Source: Rutpela maculata (Eukaryota > Arthropoda > Insecta > Coleoptera > Cerambycidae). Taken from it: a DNA stretch of 64,000 nucleotides. Made by a program: the position numbers and the translations under genes. The stretch spans positions 47,897,923 through 47,961,922 of the forward strand of contig OW386293.2 in assembly GCA_936432065.2 (NCBI GenBank), read 5' to 3'. Shown here one piece after another: positions 43,351 through 53,500 of the stretch; the first letter of the stretch is position 1; every line of letters starts with the position of its first letter. The notes beneath the pieces are model-generated. The model saw only the letters and a program-made list of their open reading frames with translations. It had not been told where the DNA came from and searched no databases.

Positions 43351-45674
43351 CTTCGCAGTCAAATTCAAATTCGATTTATTTATTTTATAATTGTATAACT
43401 CTAACAAGCATTCTATTCCACCGTCTAATACTTGATTGATGTCCTCAATGTGCTTTTTAAATGAATCTGGAATGGAATTTTTCATGGCACGTAATCCAGT
43501 CTGGAATATGGATTTTTTTTTAAATTTGGACCTCAAAATCATGATCAGCGACCAAGAAAAACCGCTAGAGCACATTTTCGTGGAAACACGTTAATATTTA
43601 AATTTTTTCTGAAAAAATGGAATTTTCCATGGCACGTATTCCAGTCTGGAATATGGAATTTCTCAATTTCGCCCTCGGATTCATGATCAGCGACCCAAAA
43701 ACCACCAAGAGCCCATTTCCAAGGCGAAATATTAATTTTATAAAATTTTTTATGACTGGGAAGGGGGATTCAAACCTCCCTAACTTTCTCATTTTCGGAG
43801 TTAATGCAGGGATCAATGCTGATGAATGTTCCTGGGGGTCTAGGGAATACGTGAAAAAAGGAATTTTTCAAATCGGCGCTGTTCCACCACTTTTCCACAT
43901 TTTACACTTTTCTCCGGTTTATTTACTGGATTAATAACCGTTGTTACGATTCTAAAATCTTGCTATATTCTATTCCCCTTTTTATGTACAGCAAAAAGTG
44001 CTATCATGTCTTTTACCATAAATAGGACGATCATTTAAGAAAAGTATATTTAAATTTATGGTCATTTTTTAACTTTGTAAATTTGTTTTTTGTAGTGTAC
44101 ACGTCATATTAAATGGCGAATGGTGAGTATGCTATGTGAGTAGCGAGACAATGCACGACAAGAGCGTCTCAAGTATGTAAAAAAAATGTGTCACTGGAAG
44201 ACTGACATATTACGTTTTTCTTACATTTTATACCATAAACTATTAGTACAAGAAGTTTTAACATTAATGATTTAAGTCTAACTACTTCGGTTCTTTGGTA
44301 TACTTGTTCAAGTGGCAGACGCATTTTGTCTCACAAATATCATGGCGAGCAGGATTTTTTCGAATTTTTGTGAATTATGGACATTATGAAATACGATGTC
44401 CATAATTCATAAAGAAAATTTGATCATTAATGTTTTCAGTCAACGACACTATTTTTTTTACATAGTTAAAACACTCCTAACGAGCCTTATCCCACGCGGG
44501 CTCCTGGCAGACAACTACTGTTATTACATACTACTATTTATGGCACAAAAGTAGTAGAATAATGTTAAAAACAATGTTAATCAAATCGGCCAAAAAGGAC
44601 CCCGGAACAAAACCGATGAAAGTAGTGTTTCGATGGAATTGGCTGAAACTTTGCTATTATATAGTTAAAGTCATGCTGATCAAAAATTCGTATTGCACTC
44701 AGTCGATCCTATGAATGTTTTTCGTTCCAGCAGTGCATGAAGAACCTAATCAGATAACCGGTAATCTATGTACGTGTTTATGAATGGCTTCCATCGTGTT
44801 TGTGTACGTGCGTGCGTGCGTTTGTGTATATGTGTGTATGTGCCAGTGTATACAGGGTTCTCCGAAAATGTCGATGTCAAACCTCTGGTGCGGATTCTAC
44901 AGGTAAAAATGTGTCCGTAAATATCTGGAGCTACGTCCCCTTGAAAATTGCACCCAAAAACTGATTACTATTTTATATTTCAGAAACCCTTTGATTTACA
45001 AGGACGCGACTTTATATGCATATTGACAATAATACAAGTAATCCAGGCAACAGATGCTCAAAAAAGGGTGTAGAGGGAAATTTTAGGGACAGAAAATTTG
45101 ACTTCGGAACTTTGTTTGGACTAGTCTGGAGATGAACATATCTAAATTCCCCACTCCCAGGTGGTGAACGGGGGGGGGGGGGAGGGGGACACTTTAAAGG
45201 TCCCATTTTTTATTTTTCGCTTATATCTCGGAAACTATGCGTCATAGTGGCTTGACCATTCTATACAATTGAAGCAGAAAAAAATTTGCTACAAGAGTCA
45301 CTACTTACATTTGTCGATATCTTGTTTTGTTCTCGAGATATCCGCCCTCGAAATTCGGAAATTGCAGAAAACAATTTTTTCTTTGATGGATACACTACTT
45401 CATCATCAAGTACCAAGGTCGTTGAACAGCAAAGGACGTACCGCCTCAGCAAATCTGACAACATTAATTTCGGTGAGGATGCAGAGATAAATGTGAAAGA
45501 GGAAGATTTTCTTTCAAACGTCTTCAACAAAAGCCGACTCATCGATATGCTGAAATTGAAGTTACAGGCAAAGAGAATCAGAGTGCTACAAGCCCAGAAC
45601 GACGCAGACGTACTCATTGTAGACACGGCTGTGGAATTATCTGAAACAACTCTAGGTGTTATTGGTGAGGAGTC

Positions 45675-46470
45675 CACTGTTGCCAACTCTGTTAGACGAG
45701 GAAACTGTAGATAAGCCAAAAAAAAACTGTAGAAAACTGGGAATTTATTTTAGTGAAACTGTCAATCTACTGTTTTTTTTCTATACATTAAATCACAGAG
45801 TACAGTAACTACACAGAGACGAAAGCTTTGGTGGCACCTTTTAGTTTTGATGGCTCAATTTCTGTGACCTTATGTACCAATTGCATCTACAATGAGAGAA
45901 ATGTGTTGTTAATTTATTTCTATGTCCTGTATACCACATTTTCTATCACAATCACAAGCAGAACAATTAACCACCCACTAAATCTTTCGTCATTTAGGCA
46001 CGAATCAATAAACTTTTGTTCATATTTCGTATATATATATATATATATATATATTTTTTTAGGTGTACTATGACTAGTAGACGCTATATTATCGAAATTA
46101 GAATCACTACTCATAATGAACAATATTTTATAAGAACTAAACGATTAAAAATATTCGAATTAAAACAGTATATCGGCCTGGGTTTCACTGGTCATAAACA
46201 ACGAGTTCGAACAAGACTGCGTAATCATCGAAAGGGTTTCCAAACTAGAGTGTGGATTTTACAAGCATCTATAGCACTAGCGGTATCTAGAATTATTCCA
46301 GTGGGTGCGGCATTTTTCCTTTTTGGTGGACTTTAAAAAATTCAGGTGATACCTTAATAAAATAATTGATCCATCTGCAAAAAAACTGTAGATTTAGCAG
46401 GTCGGACTAAAAACTGGGAGAAAACCAAAAAACGGTAGATCTACTGAAAAAACAGTAGGGTTGGCAACTA
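45675..46470. mobile_element. hAT-like element inserted in the XPG-like fragment
   Basis: Ends CACTGTTGCCAACTC (45675) and, inverse, GGGTTGGCAACTA (about 46459-46470), a TGTTGCCAAC terminus common in insect hAT elements. The flanks GTGAGGAG and TGGAGGAC are compatible with a decayed 8-bp duplication of GTGAGGAC. On the minus strand a frame from ATG at 46111 reads MSSDSNFDNIASTSHSTPKK and, after an AT microsatellite (46029-46053), KYEQKFIDSCLNDERFSGWL, like the start of a zinc-finger/hAT-type protein. It is non-autonomous: no transposase core. Confidence 0.6.
46029..46053. repeat. (TA)n microsatellite
   Basis: About 12 TA dinucleotides. It lies inside the hAT-like element and expands the minus-strand frame into a meaningless Tyr-Ile run. 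Confidence 0.9.
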
Positions 46471-47586
46471 TGGAGGACGTCGACCTAATAGTACTCTTGA
46501 TGGCAAAAATCAAAATAATATACATTCTTGAAGGAAATTTAATGCTCTACAACTTCTTTTCTCACGACATTTTCGTGGGAACAACATTTGAAGAGTTATC
46601 TTAACAAATAGAGCAAAAAACGTGAGGCGAAAAAATTTCGAGGGCGGATATCTCTCGAGAATAGAACAACATATCGACAAATGTAAGTAGTGACTCTTGT
46701 AGCAAATTTTGTCAGCTTCAGTTTTGTATAGAATGCTACGACGCATAGTTTCCGAGATATAAGCGAAAAAACGAAAAATGGGACCTTTAAAGTGCCCCCT
46801 CCCCCCCGCTCACCAACTAGGAGTGGGAACTTTTGATATGTTCATCTCCAGACTAGTCCAAACAAAGTTCCGAAGTCAAATTTTCTGTCCCTAAAATTTC
46901 CCTCTATAATCATTCGTTGCCTGGCCTAAAGCTTATTTTTACATTATTTTAAAAATATATTTTTTACCGTAAGTGGGTAGTATTGCAAGGAGCTGTCGAT
47001 ATTTTGCATTAATTTCTTATGTCTTTTGTTTATTTTTTTTTTCACTTTGGCACAAGAATGTCATTCCCTGATTAAAAACACACATAAAAAAATATATATA
47101 AAATAATAATCAGTTTTTAGGTACCATTTTCAAAGGGCCGTACCTCAAGGTATTAGCGGGCACATTTTTGCATATTCTTGCATGTAGAATCTGCACCAGA
47201 AGTTTGTCATCGATATTTCCGGAAAACCCTTTATACACTGACACATACATACACACAAACGCACGCACGCACGTACACAAATTGGAAGCCATTCATAAAC
47301 ACGTACATAGATTACCCGTTACCTCGTTGTTAGAACTTTCAAGCACTCCTGGAGCGAAAACCACTCATAGGATCGACTCAGTGCAATAGGAATTTTTGAT
47401 CAGTATGTTTTTAACTACAAAATAGCAAACTTTCAGCCGATTCCACTGAAACACCATTTTCATCGGTTTTGTTCCGGGGTCCTTTCTGTCGCTGTCTCCA
47501 GGGCTATTAGACTCCAGAATTTAAAGTTTTGTAAATATTGGGCGTTTGTATAGGAATTTATCGTAAGTTTTACGTTAGCTTAGAAG

Positions 47587-48373
47587 CTAATGTCTCAGAA
47601 AAATTTTTGGCATTAGCCACCTACATTACTACCCCCACCCCATTATAAAAGTGGGTGAAAAAAAATGTGATTTAGTATGTGTACAAGAACCAAAGGCCTC
47701 AATTTTTTTTTACTTCGTTCAGTTTTAACCCTAAAATTATCTAATTTCCGAAGTAATTTTTTGCGCTGAATCCGGATCTGGGCTCAGAATTGGCCCATCA
47801 TGTCAGGATTTTGAAATATTTCAGGTTACTTAAAAATGACTTTTTGGCAAATTTTGAGGTTATGTATAGGATTCAAAAAAATTTCAATTTATTTCTAATA
47901 AATACATCATTTATTCTTCCTCTTTAAAATAAGCTTTCGAATGGTCATCTACGATGAAATAATTTTTTTCACCCCCTTTTATAATGGGGTGGGGGTAGTA
48001 TTGGGGGTGGCTAATGCTAAAATTTTTTTTGAGACATTAGTTTCTCATGTATATACTAAATACCAATTTTATGGACTCTTACCTGCTTGATTTACCTATT
48101 TATCCCCATTTACCCTAATTTACCCCACAACCATTCAACGGAATAAGATGAAAATATAACCTAGTTCCAGATCTCGTTAAAATACATACGTGTACCAAGC
48201 CGATATCTTAAACGGTTCCAGAGTAATTGTGCGCACAAAAGTTACAGACAGACCGGCAGACATTTTTTTTGCTCAAACTTAAAATCTCGACGTTTCATGA
48301 AATTCTAAGCCTATTTGAACAAAATTTTAAAAAAAATTTTTGTCGTTTCTATACTTCCACTGGATGTGGAAGT
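47587..48373 (-). repeat. ACTTCCAC repeat, copy 3, rearranged with inverted halves
   Basis: The right part (47960-48373) is the inverse of copies 1 and 2 and ends ACTTCCACTGGATGTGGAAGT. The left part (47587-47710) has the same internal segment in direct orientation (GGCATTAGCCACC...CCCCACCCC), so the two form a hairpin with arms of about 100 bp (47589-47690 and 47945-48050). It is more diverged than the other two copies. Confidence 0.65.
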
Positions 48374-49346
48374 AATGTCTGCGATTTTTAGGTTAGGTTA
48401 ATCCAAAGTCACTTTGCCGCAGCACTACTCTAAAGTACAATGTCTTAAGAGTATTTGCCATTTTTTTTATTTAATTTGATTGAAACCTCTACTGTCGGCA
48501 GATTTTTGTCCAAAAAAGGACTGTGGCGTCTCTAATTGCGGTCCTGGGTTAAACAACACACTCATAAGTTTACGGCCACAGGCCACGTCAGATACTCGAC
48601 ATCGAATGGCCGATATCCTCTCTCTCACTTAATGTAAACGTGGAGTAAAGACGGGATATCTAGTTGCCGCCTATTTCATTCCTCTTGCCCCTCATAACGG
48701 CGCACTGTTAAGATTACTTCAGCTATACAATTAATTATAATGTATAGTGCTTAGTTTTGGTTTTCTGAATTATTAACATGTTATTACCTTGTGATGGTTT
48801 GGTTTATTTGTTTCCATAGCGAGTTTGTTTACTTATACATGTGTGATAATTGGTTTGCCTGCTTGGTATGCATTTTTATTTAATTTTAGTTGTAGCAGTG
48901 ATAATTATTTTGTAATTACGTTATTATAAGCCATTAAAAGCTGTCTCTAACTTGTCCCTAGCCTATATATTTCAGACAGCCTTGGCTTTGGAATTGGGAG
49001 TCTACTATATGTGGTGTGTTTATGTTATGTTTATGTTATTTTATTACCACATATATAAATAATACCACAATTTACAAGTTACGCCAACAATAAGCAATAA
49101 GCCAAAAAAAAAAATTTATAGATACAATTTAAAAGCCTTAGCGGTCTTATTTGCGGAAAATATGTCACGAAGCTAATATGACATACAACATAATATTACC
49201 GCGATAAATCTGTGAATAGAGAAAGCTACAACGATAATTTTTATGTTGGTACGTTGATAAGCCGATCTAGGTAGTTTATCACTAATAACGATATTTGATT
49301 GGTGCAATGTTGTCAAAAAACGGGCTTTGATTGACTGTCACGTTAA
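48374..49346. other. Intron sequence, nothing recognised
   Basis: A moderately GC-rich stretch at 48490-48720 (GGACTGTGGCGTC..., GGCCACAGGCC) looks repeat-derived but could not be named. The remainder is AT-rich with TTATGTTATG repeats at about 49017-49040. Confidence 0.4.
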
Positions 49347-50305
49347 GGTAGTACTGTCGATACTGCAGGAGTCAAAAGTATACACTGTCTCGTTTGACTT
49401 GAGCAGTATTTAGACTGGGCAACGTCGCGAAGGAGTGAGAGAGAATTGACAATGATTTATCAAAATCGTCGCTTCAACTGCCTCCGAAATCTAAACGTCA
49501 AAAAATGCCACTTTCGATTCATTTGTGCCGAGCCGAATTTTCCAATTACGATGTGCGATTTACGATCAGGTTTAACTGGAAGTCTTCCTCTTTACGTCAC
49601 GACATCGTACGGCCGACCCGCTGGTGTTTTTCCAAAAATATGAACGTGTCAAGATCACATGGTTTTTCAATTTTTCCGGTTCCGAAATGCGAGCTATTGT
49701 TCTTTGCTATTTTTATTTTGCCAATGTTCTTTGCTATTTTTCTTCGGAACCATGAGAGCTAGCTTTAAAAGAGTATTTTCCAGTACAAATCTTTTGCTAC
49801 CATCAGCATTTGAGCAGAATTGGGAACTTCTCGTTTTCCGGTAAAATTACCCCATTTTGTCGCCGTAATTAATCGGTAATTAATTGAAATTGATCTCATA
49901 TAAGATGTCCACTTAAAGTCATGTATCAACTCCACCCTTCAAAACAAAGGTTTCTGGGAAAGATTATTATCTTTAAGATGAAATGGTTGAAGATGCATAA
50001 TGGTTTATTAAACATTTTAGGGAAAGTTGAGAACGGTGTTGATAAAGTTACCAATCACAAAAAATATTACAGACAATTTTTAATTTTTTAGACAATAAAG
50101 ATAAAAAGATAACCAAGAAATCGTTATTATAAGACTAATTACTAACAAAATGAAATATTATTTTTCTGAAATCTATCGGCAATGTCAACATTTTCGGCGT
50201 GATTTCAGATCGAAAAATGCACAATTCCAGTGTTTTAGTCCGTTGCTAAGAAACTATTAGAAAACGGACCGGAAAAGATCCGTTGCCAAGCAACGATCAA
50301 CAAAA

Positions 50306-50662
50306 CCGTACGGGAATGTTACTTTCCCGGCCTAGGCCGGGAAATTAACATTCCCGTATGTTTTTTTATGTATATTTTAGACAGTAAATAAATACACGTA
50401 GACAAACGAACTCACCTTAAAATTGCATTTATTAGTAAGCAGTAAGATTGTAATGAAGAAATGTTATGCATTAATACAATTTCTTTAATTTCTAATAATA
50501 TTGATTGTGATTTCAGAAAAAATAGTATGTGTACTTCGGTGTGAAAGCACATTCCCGGACTTCGATGCTTGTTGGCCTCGGCTAGCGCCTCGGCCAACAA
50601 TTTGCATCGTCGTCCGGGAATGTATTGCTTTCACACCTAAATACACAATATACTATATTTTT
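50306..50662. repeat. Two long hairpins inside the piggyBac-like element
   Basis: Hairpin 1 (50306-50360) has arms TACGGGAATGTTA...TTCCCGG / CCGGGAA...TAACATTCCCGTA around CCTAGG. Hairpin 2 (50517-50662) has arms AAATAGTATGTGTACTTCGG, GGTGTGAAAGCA, ATTCCCGGAC, TTGTTGGCC and their inverses, closing on CGGCTAGCGCC, about 70 bp per arm. GATCCGTTGCCAAGCAACGATC (50278-50297) is a further short palindrome. None codes. Confidence 0.7.
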
Positions 50663-50875
50663 AACATTATTATAGTTATTTATATTTTATTAGATTTAAT
50701 AAATATGGCTGTGCTAACCAAACATCGTTCATGTTATTTTTAATAAAGAACTTTCTTGAAACCTTATTCTTTCTCATATTCCATGCATTTTTAAATTTCG
50801 CGAGCATTGTAACTTCTTTTACGACGTTGCCACGTCTAATAAACTACGATATAAAAAGTAGACTTTTAAAATTTA

Positions 50876-51188
50876 TTCGCTAATTACTACTATCATGCTC
50901 TGAAGCCGTACTTTTAAGTGTCGAAAATGTTTCGTATATTATTTTCTCTTGTTTTCTCCTTTTTAATTGAAATCTGAACGGTACTTTTTGTAAAATATGA
51001 TGATAAAACTTGTGATTTCTCATAAGGATCAATGTTTATTCGCTAATAATTACTACTATCACATGCTTTAAAGTTGTACTTTTAAGTGTCTAAAATGTTC
51101 TGTATATTATTTTCTCTTGTTTTCTCCCTTTTAATTGAAATCTGAACGGTACTTTTTGTATAATATGATAAAACCTGTGATTTCTCAA
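50876..51188. repeat. Tandem duplication, two units of about 160 bp
   Basis: The units (50876-51038 and 51039-51188) share TTATTCGCTAAT, ACTTTTAAGTGTC, TATTATTTTCTCTTGTTTTC and GAAATCTGAACGGTAC with about 10 percent divergence. Non-coding. Confidence 0.75.
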
Positions 51189-51433
51189 TATCAAAAGCTT
51201 AAAATTTCAAATGTCAATATATTTTTTACTGGCTCTCTGTAGCTCTTCAAAAATTTAATTGGATCCATTATCTAATAATATGCCGAATTTTATTAAATTC
51301 TGAACATTAATTCTAAGACCGACAGTACTACCTTAATGAAATAATCGCTGCAATATTTTTGTTGAGAAATATTTTCGACTATAACTTTAGGAAAAGTATT
51401 GGGTGCATTCATAAAAAAGTTCTTATTTTTCAG

Positions 51434-51766
51434 TTGAAAGATCATATAGAAGACTCGCGTCTAACGGGAGAATTTAAGGACTATGGTGTTAAAGCCCACC
51501 AAGCAGGCAATGAAGTCAGGCTATGGGTACATAAACATCATGATGAGCTATGGTTCCACTACGGTTTTCACGGCGAACTTAATAGATGGATATTGTTATG
51601 GTCCATTGTTTTTACTGTTGTGTCGTTCACAATTCTCGTGTGCTGGGCCAGATGGGACACTGTACGTGTTCGTATAGCCAATTGGCGCAGAAGATTACAG
51701 GGAAGGCGGCGGCCACGGCGACAGCGACGGCGGCCTGCGGAAGATATACCGATGCAAGACCTTTAA
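51434..51766 (+). CDS. M1 aminopeptidase exon f: end of ERAP1_C, transmembrane helix, Arg-rich tail
   Basis: Acceptor TATTTTTCAG (51432-51433), phase 0 as required by exon e; stop TAA at 51764-51766. It encodes 110 residues: LKDHIEDSRLTGEFKDYGVK, VRLWVHKHHDELWFHYGF (last helices of the family), then a hydrophobic stretch RWILLWSIVFTVVSFTILV (about 20 residues, a transmembrane helix), CWARWDTV and a strongly basic tail (RRRLQGRRRPRRQRRRP) ending EDIPMQDL. The hydrophobic segment followed by a 36-residue charged tail fits a C-terminal membrane anchor rather than a GPI signal, in which the hydrophobic part would be last. Whether an N-terminal anchor also exists cannot be seen. Confidence 0.88.
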   Translation: MKDHIEDSRLTGEFKDYGVKAHQAGNEVRLWVHKHHDELWFHYGFHGELNRWILLWSIVFTVVSFTILVCWARWDTVRVRIANWRRRLQGRRRPRRQRRRPAEDIPMQDL

Positions 51767-51875
51767 TTAATGCAATATGGCCCCCGTATTTAAATTGTTC
51801 ACTTTCATGATTAGTATATTTGTCAATTTTTTGTTTTTATTTTGCAAAAGTAAGTCATAATTCATATAAGAATCG

Positions 51876-51881
51876 AATAAA
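51876..51881 (+). promoter_or_regulatory. Polyadenylation signal AATAAA
   Basis: Canonical hexamer 110 bp after the aminopeptidase stop and 82 bp before the foldback element begins. This is the best candidate for the mRNA 3' end. Confidence 0.6.
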
Positions 51882-51962
51882 TACTATGCCAATGGTTACA
51901 GTGAAAGTTCTAAAAAAATTATAAATTTGAAATAAGGAATAAAAGACGCGGCTGCTAATGTT

Positions 51963-53500
51963 ATATACAGAGTGTTTGGTAGAGCAATGTCGACCCTGAA
52001 CAGAGGGGGTTATTTAACTTCTATATTACCAAACATATCCAACCTAAATTATGCTACGGTTTTCTATATAATGCTGATTTTGTGCTTTTTAAAAATCTTA
52101 GTTTTTCATCATTTATGTAATTATTAAACACCAATTTTAACTTTTTGTTATTTTTTCCTTTGTCTGAAACGATTAAACTTGCAAAATAAAAATATTTCAA
52201 AAGTTTTTGTTGGTTACAAAAAATTGAAAAATAGGTAAGTACATTTATAAAAATAATTGTATTGGTAACTTAATGTGTCGAATTTCAAACCCTTATAATG
52301 TTTTTTAAGTCGACTAGATGTAACAGTTATTTTGAAAGCTTCTGTGTTGAATACTATTTTATTGGTATTATCATACATACCATCAAGTTATAGTAGCTAC
52401 TAAGAAAAGACAAAAGAATATCCATCGGCAATAATTTTTCTTTTAATCGAAAATTAAATGTCTATTTAAAATATTACAAAATAATTATTTTTTATGATCG
52501 GAATGAGATCCGCTATTTCTAATGCATTCCGTGCTCGACTTCATATTTCAAATGTAGTAGTCCTTAGTGTGGTTTCTGTTCGAAATTGTAGGGCAGCTTG
52601 CTCCGTTTTCACTATCAGTTGAGGCTTTGAATTTCCTCATTGTGGGGTAGTTCTTTCAGGATGGAAAGTCATGTAAAAGTCTAGTAGCGTTAAATATGGG
52701 GACCATAGGTCCACTATGTCCGATTCATCGATCGGGATATGTTCAATCTAAGAATTTGCGCAGCATTCGCCAGATTTAACGCTACTGTGCTTTTACGTGT
52801 GGGGTAGGATGAAACAAATTAACTACAATGTTCAACTGATGCGAAAATGAAGCAAGCTGCCCTACAATTACGAACAGAAATAAGAGTAAGGGTTATTACG
52901 GTTGAAATAGGAAGTCGAGTACGGAAATGCATTAGAAATAACGGATTTCACTCACATCATAAAAAAAATTGTAACCTTTCAAATACATTTGGAAAAGATA
53001 ACATGGTTAACATTAATTATCGATTAAATGAAAAATTACTGACGATTGATATTCTTTTGTTATTTTTTATTAACTAATAAAACTTGATTAATATGTATCA
53101 TAATAAAAGAGGATAAAACAAAGAAGTTTTCAAAATAATTGTCGAGAAGGTTTTTTAAAAATTTGTATAAGACGTCTTGAGTTACCATTACATTTTTTTT
53201 TCCTATAAATATATTTTAAATTTTTTTCTATCCAACAGAAACCTTTAAATTATTTCTCTTTTGTATGTTTATTTATTTCGCATAAAAAAGAAAAATATTT
53301 CAGAATATCACAAGTTAAGCTTAGTGCCTAACTATCACATAAATGATGAAAAATGGAGATTTTGAAAAAGTTCTAAATTGACATTAAAAAGAAACCGTAG
53401 CATTTTTTTCATATAGGTATCTTTCGTATTATAGATGCCAAATGACCACCTATACCTCCCTGTTCAGAGTCGGCATCGCTTTATCAAGCACCCTCTATAA
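51963..53500. repeat. 1.54-kb foldback element just downstream of the aminopeptidase gene
   Basis: Inverted ends TATACAGAGTGTTTGGTAGA (51963) and, inverse, TTATCAAGCACCCTCTATAA (ending 53500). The inverse match continues through the CCCTGTTCAGAGTCG/CGACCCTGAACAG block. The inner arms (about 52490-52720 and 52750-52970) match closely: TTGTAGGGCAGCTTGC / GCAAGCTGCCCTACAA, GTAGCGTTAAAT / ATTTAACGCTAC. It folds over nearly its whole length. Short ORFs inside are not genes. Confidence 0.7.

Larger units (their letters stand above)
39357..43937. repeat. Long inverted repeat B (arms 39357-39790 and 43480-43937)
   Basis: The left arm (from TAGTCCAATAAATAAGCCGG) is inverse to the right arm (ending CCGGTTTATTTACTGGATTA). 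Shared inverse words include CCACTTTTCCACATTTT, GGGTCGCTGATCA, GTGGAATTCC-like blocks, CTCATTTTCGGAGTTAATGC and GGGGGTCTAGGGAA. The arms bracket a minus-strand XPG-like/CXC gene and a later TIR-repeat insertion. A third, short copy of the end word (TAGTCCAGTAAATAAATA) is at 40361. Confidence 0.7.
45359..46604 (+). pseudogene. XPG-like nuclease fragment split by a hAT-like insertion (copy 4)
   Basis: The first part (45359-45674) reads FFFDGYTTSSSSTKVVEQQR, then NFGEDAEINVKEEDFLSN, FNKSRLIDMLKLKLQ, RVLQAQNDADVLIVDTAVEL and ends GVIGEES. The second (46473-46604) begins EDVDLIVLLMA. Joined across the 45675-46470 insertion these form the family's I-G-E-D-x-D-L-x-V-L-L motif with the D-A-D-x-x-I block before it. 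This matches the acidic core of the same PIN/XPG-like superfamily as copy 3 but from a different subfamily. N- and C-terminal parts are missing; the flanking frames run straight into the inverted-repeat arms. Confidence 0.65.
44590..47488. mobile_element. Long-TIR element D (arms about 760-850 bp)
   Basis: The left arm (44590-45358) begins AAAGGACCCCGGAACAAAACC; the right arm (46640-47488) ends with the inverse GGTTTTGTTCCGGGGTCCTTT. The match is strong along nearly the whole length, for example GTAATCTATGTACGTGTTTA, TCGATCCTATGA, the GTGCGTGCGTGCG tract, and AGGGAAATTTTAGGGACAG. The centre carries a fragment of the XPG-like gene, itself split by a hAT-like element. Total length is 2.9 kb. 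The last 10 bp of each flank could not be matched as a target duplication. Confidence 0.75.
49343..51336. mobile_element. piggyBac-like non-autonomous element with TTAA ends
   Basis: TTAA at 49343-49346 is followed by GGTAGTACTGTCG; the inverse CCGACAGTACTACC (51319-51332) is followed by TTAA at 51333-51336. A duplicated TTAA target with short TIRs is the mark of piggyBac-type transposition. The 2.0-kb inside has no transposase. It contains two long hairpins and a 0.16-kb tandem duplication. The right end lies 97 bp before the last exon's acceptor. Confidence 0.6.
31279..51433. other. 20.2-kb last intron of the aminopeptidase gene
   Basis: Runs from GTAAGT at 31279 to TTTTTCAG at 51433. It consists almost wholly of transposable-element sequence: an inverted-repeat structure with a Jockey LINE, two further inverted-repeat structures with XPG-like genes, a TIR repeat in two copies, and a piggyBac-like element. 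Individual parts are listed separately. The gap 43938-44589 and 48374-49346 hold nothing I can name apart from a small hairpin at 44370-44410. Confidence 0.75.

Noticed and set aside
45261..45719. 152-codon minus-strand ORF
   Set aside because: Shadow of the XPG-like fragment on the plus strand, which has the conserved motifs.
46016..46336. 106-codon plus-strand ORF starting in a Tyr-Ile run
   Set aside because: It starts in a TA microsatellite within the hAT-like element and has no recognisable domain; the minus strand has the better candidate protein start.
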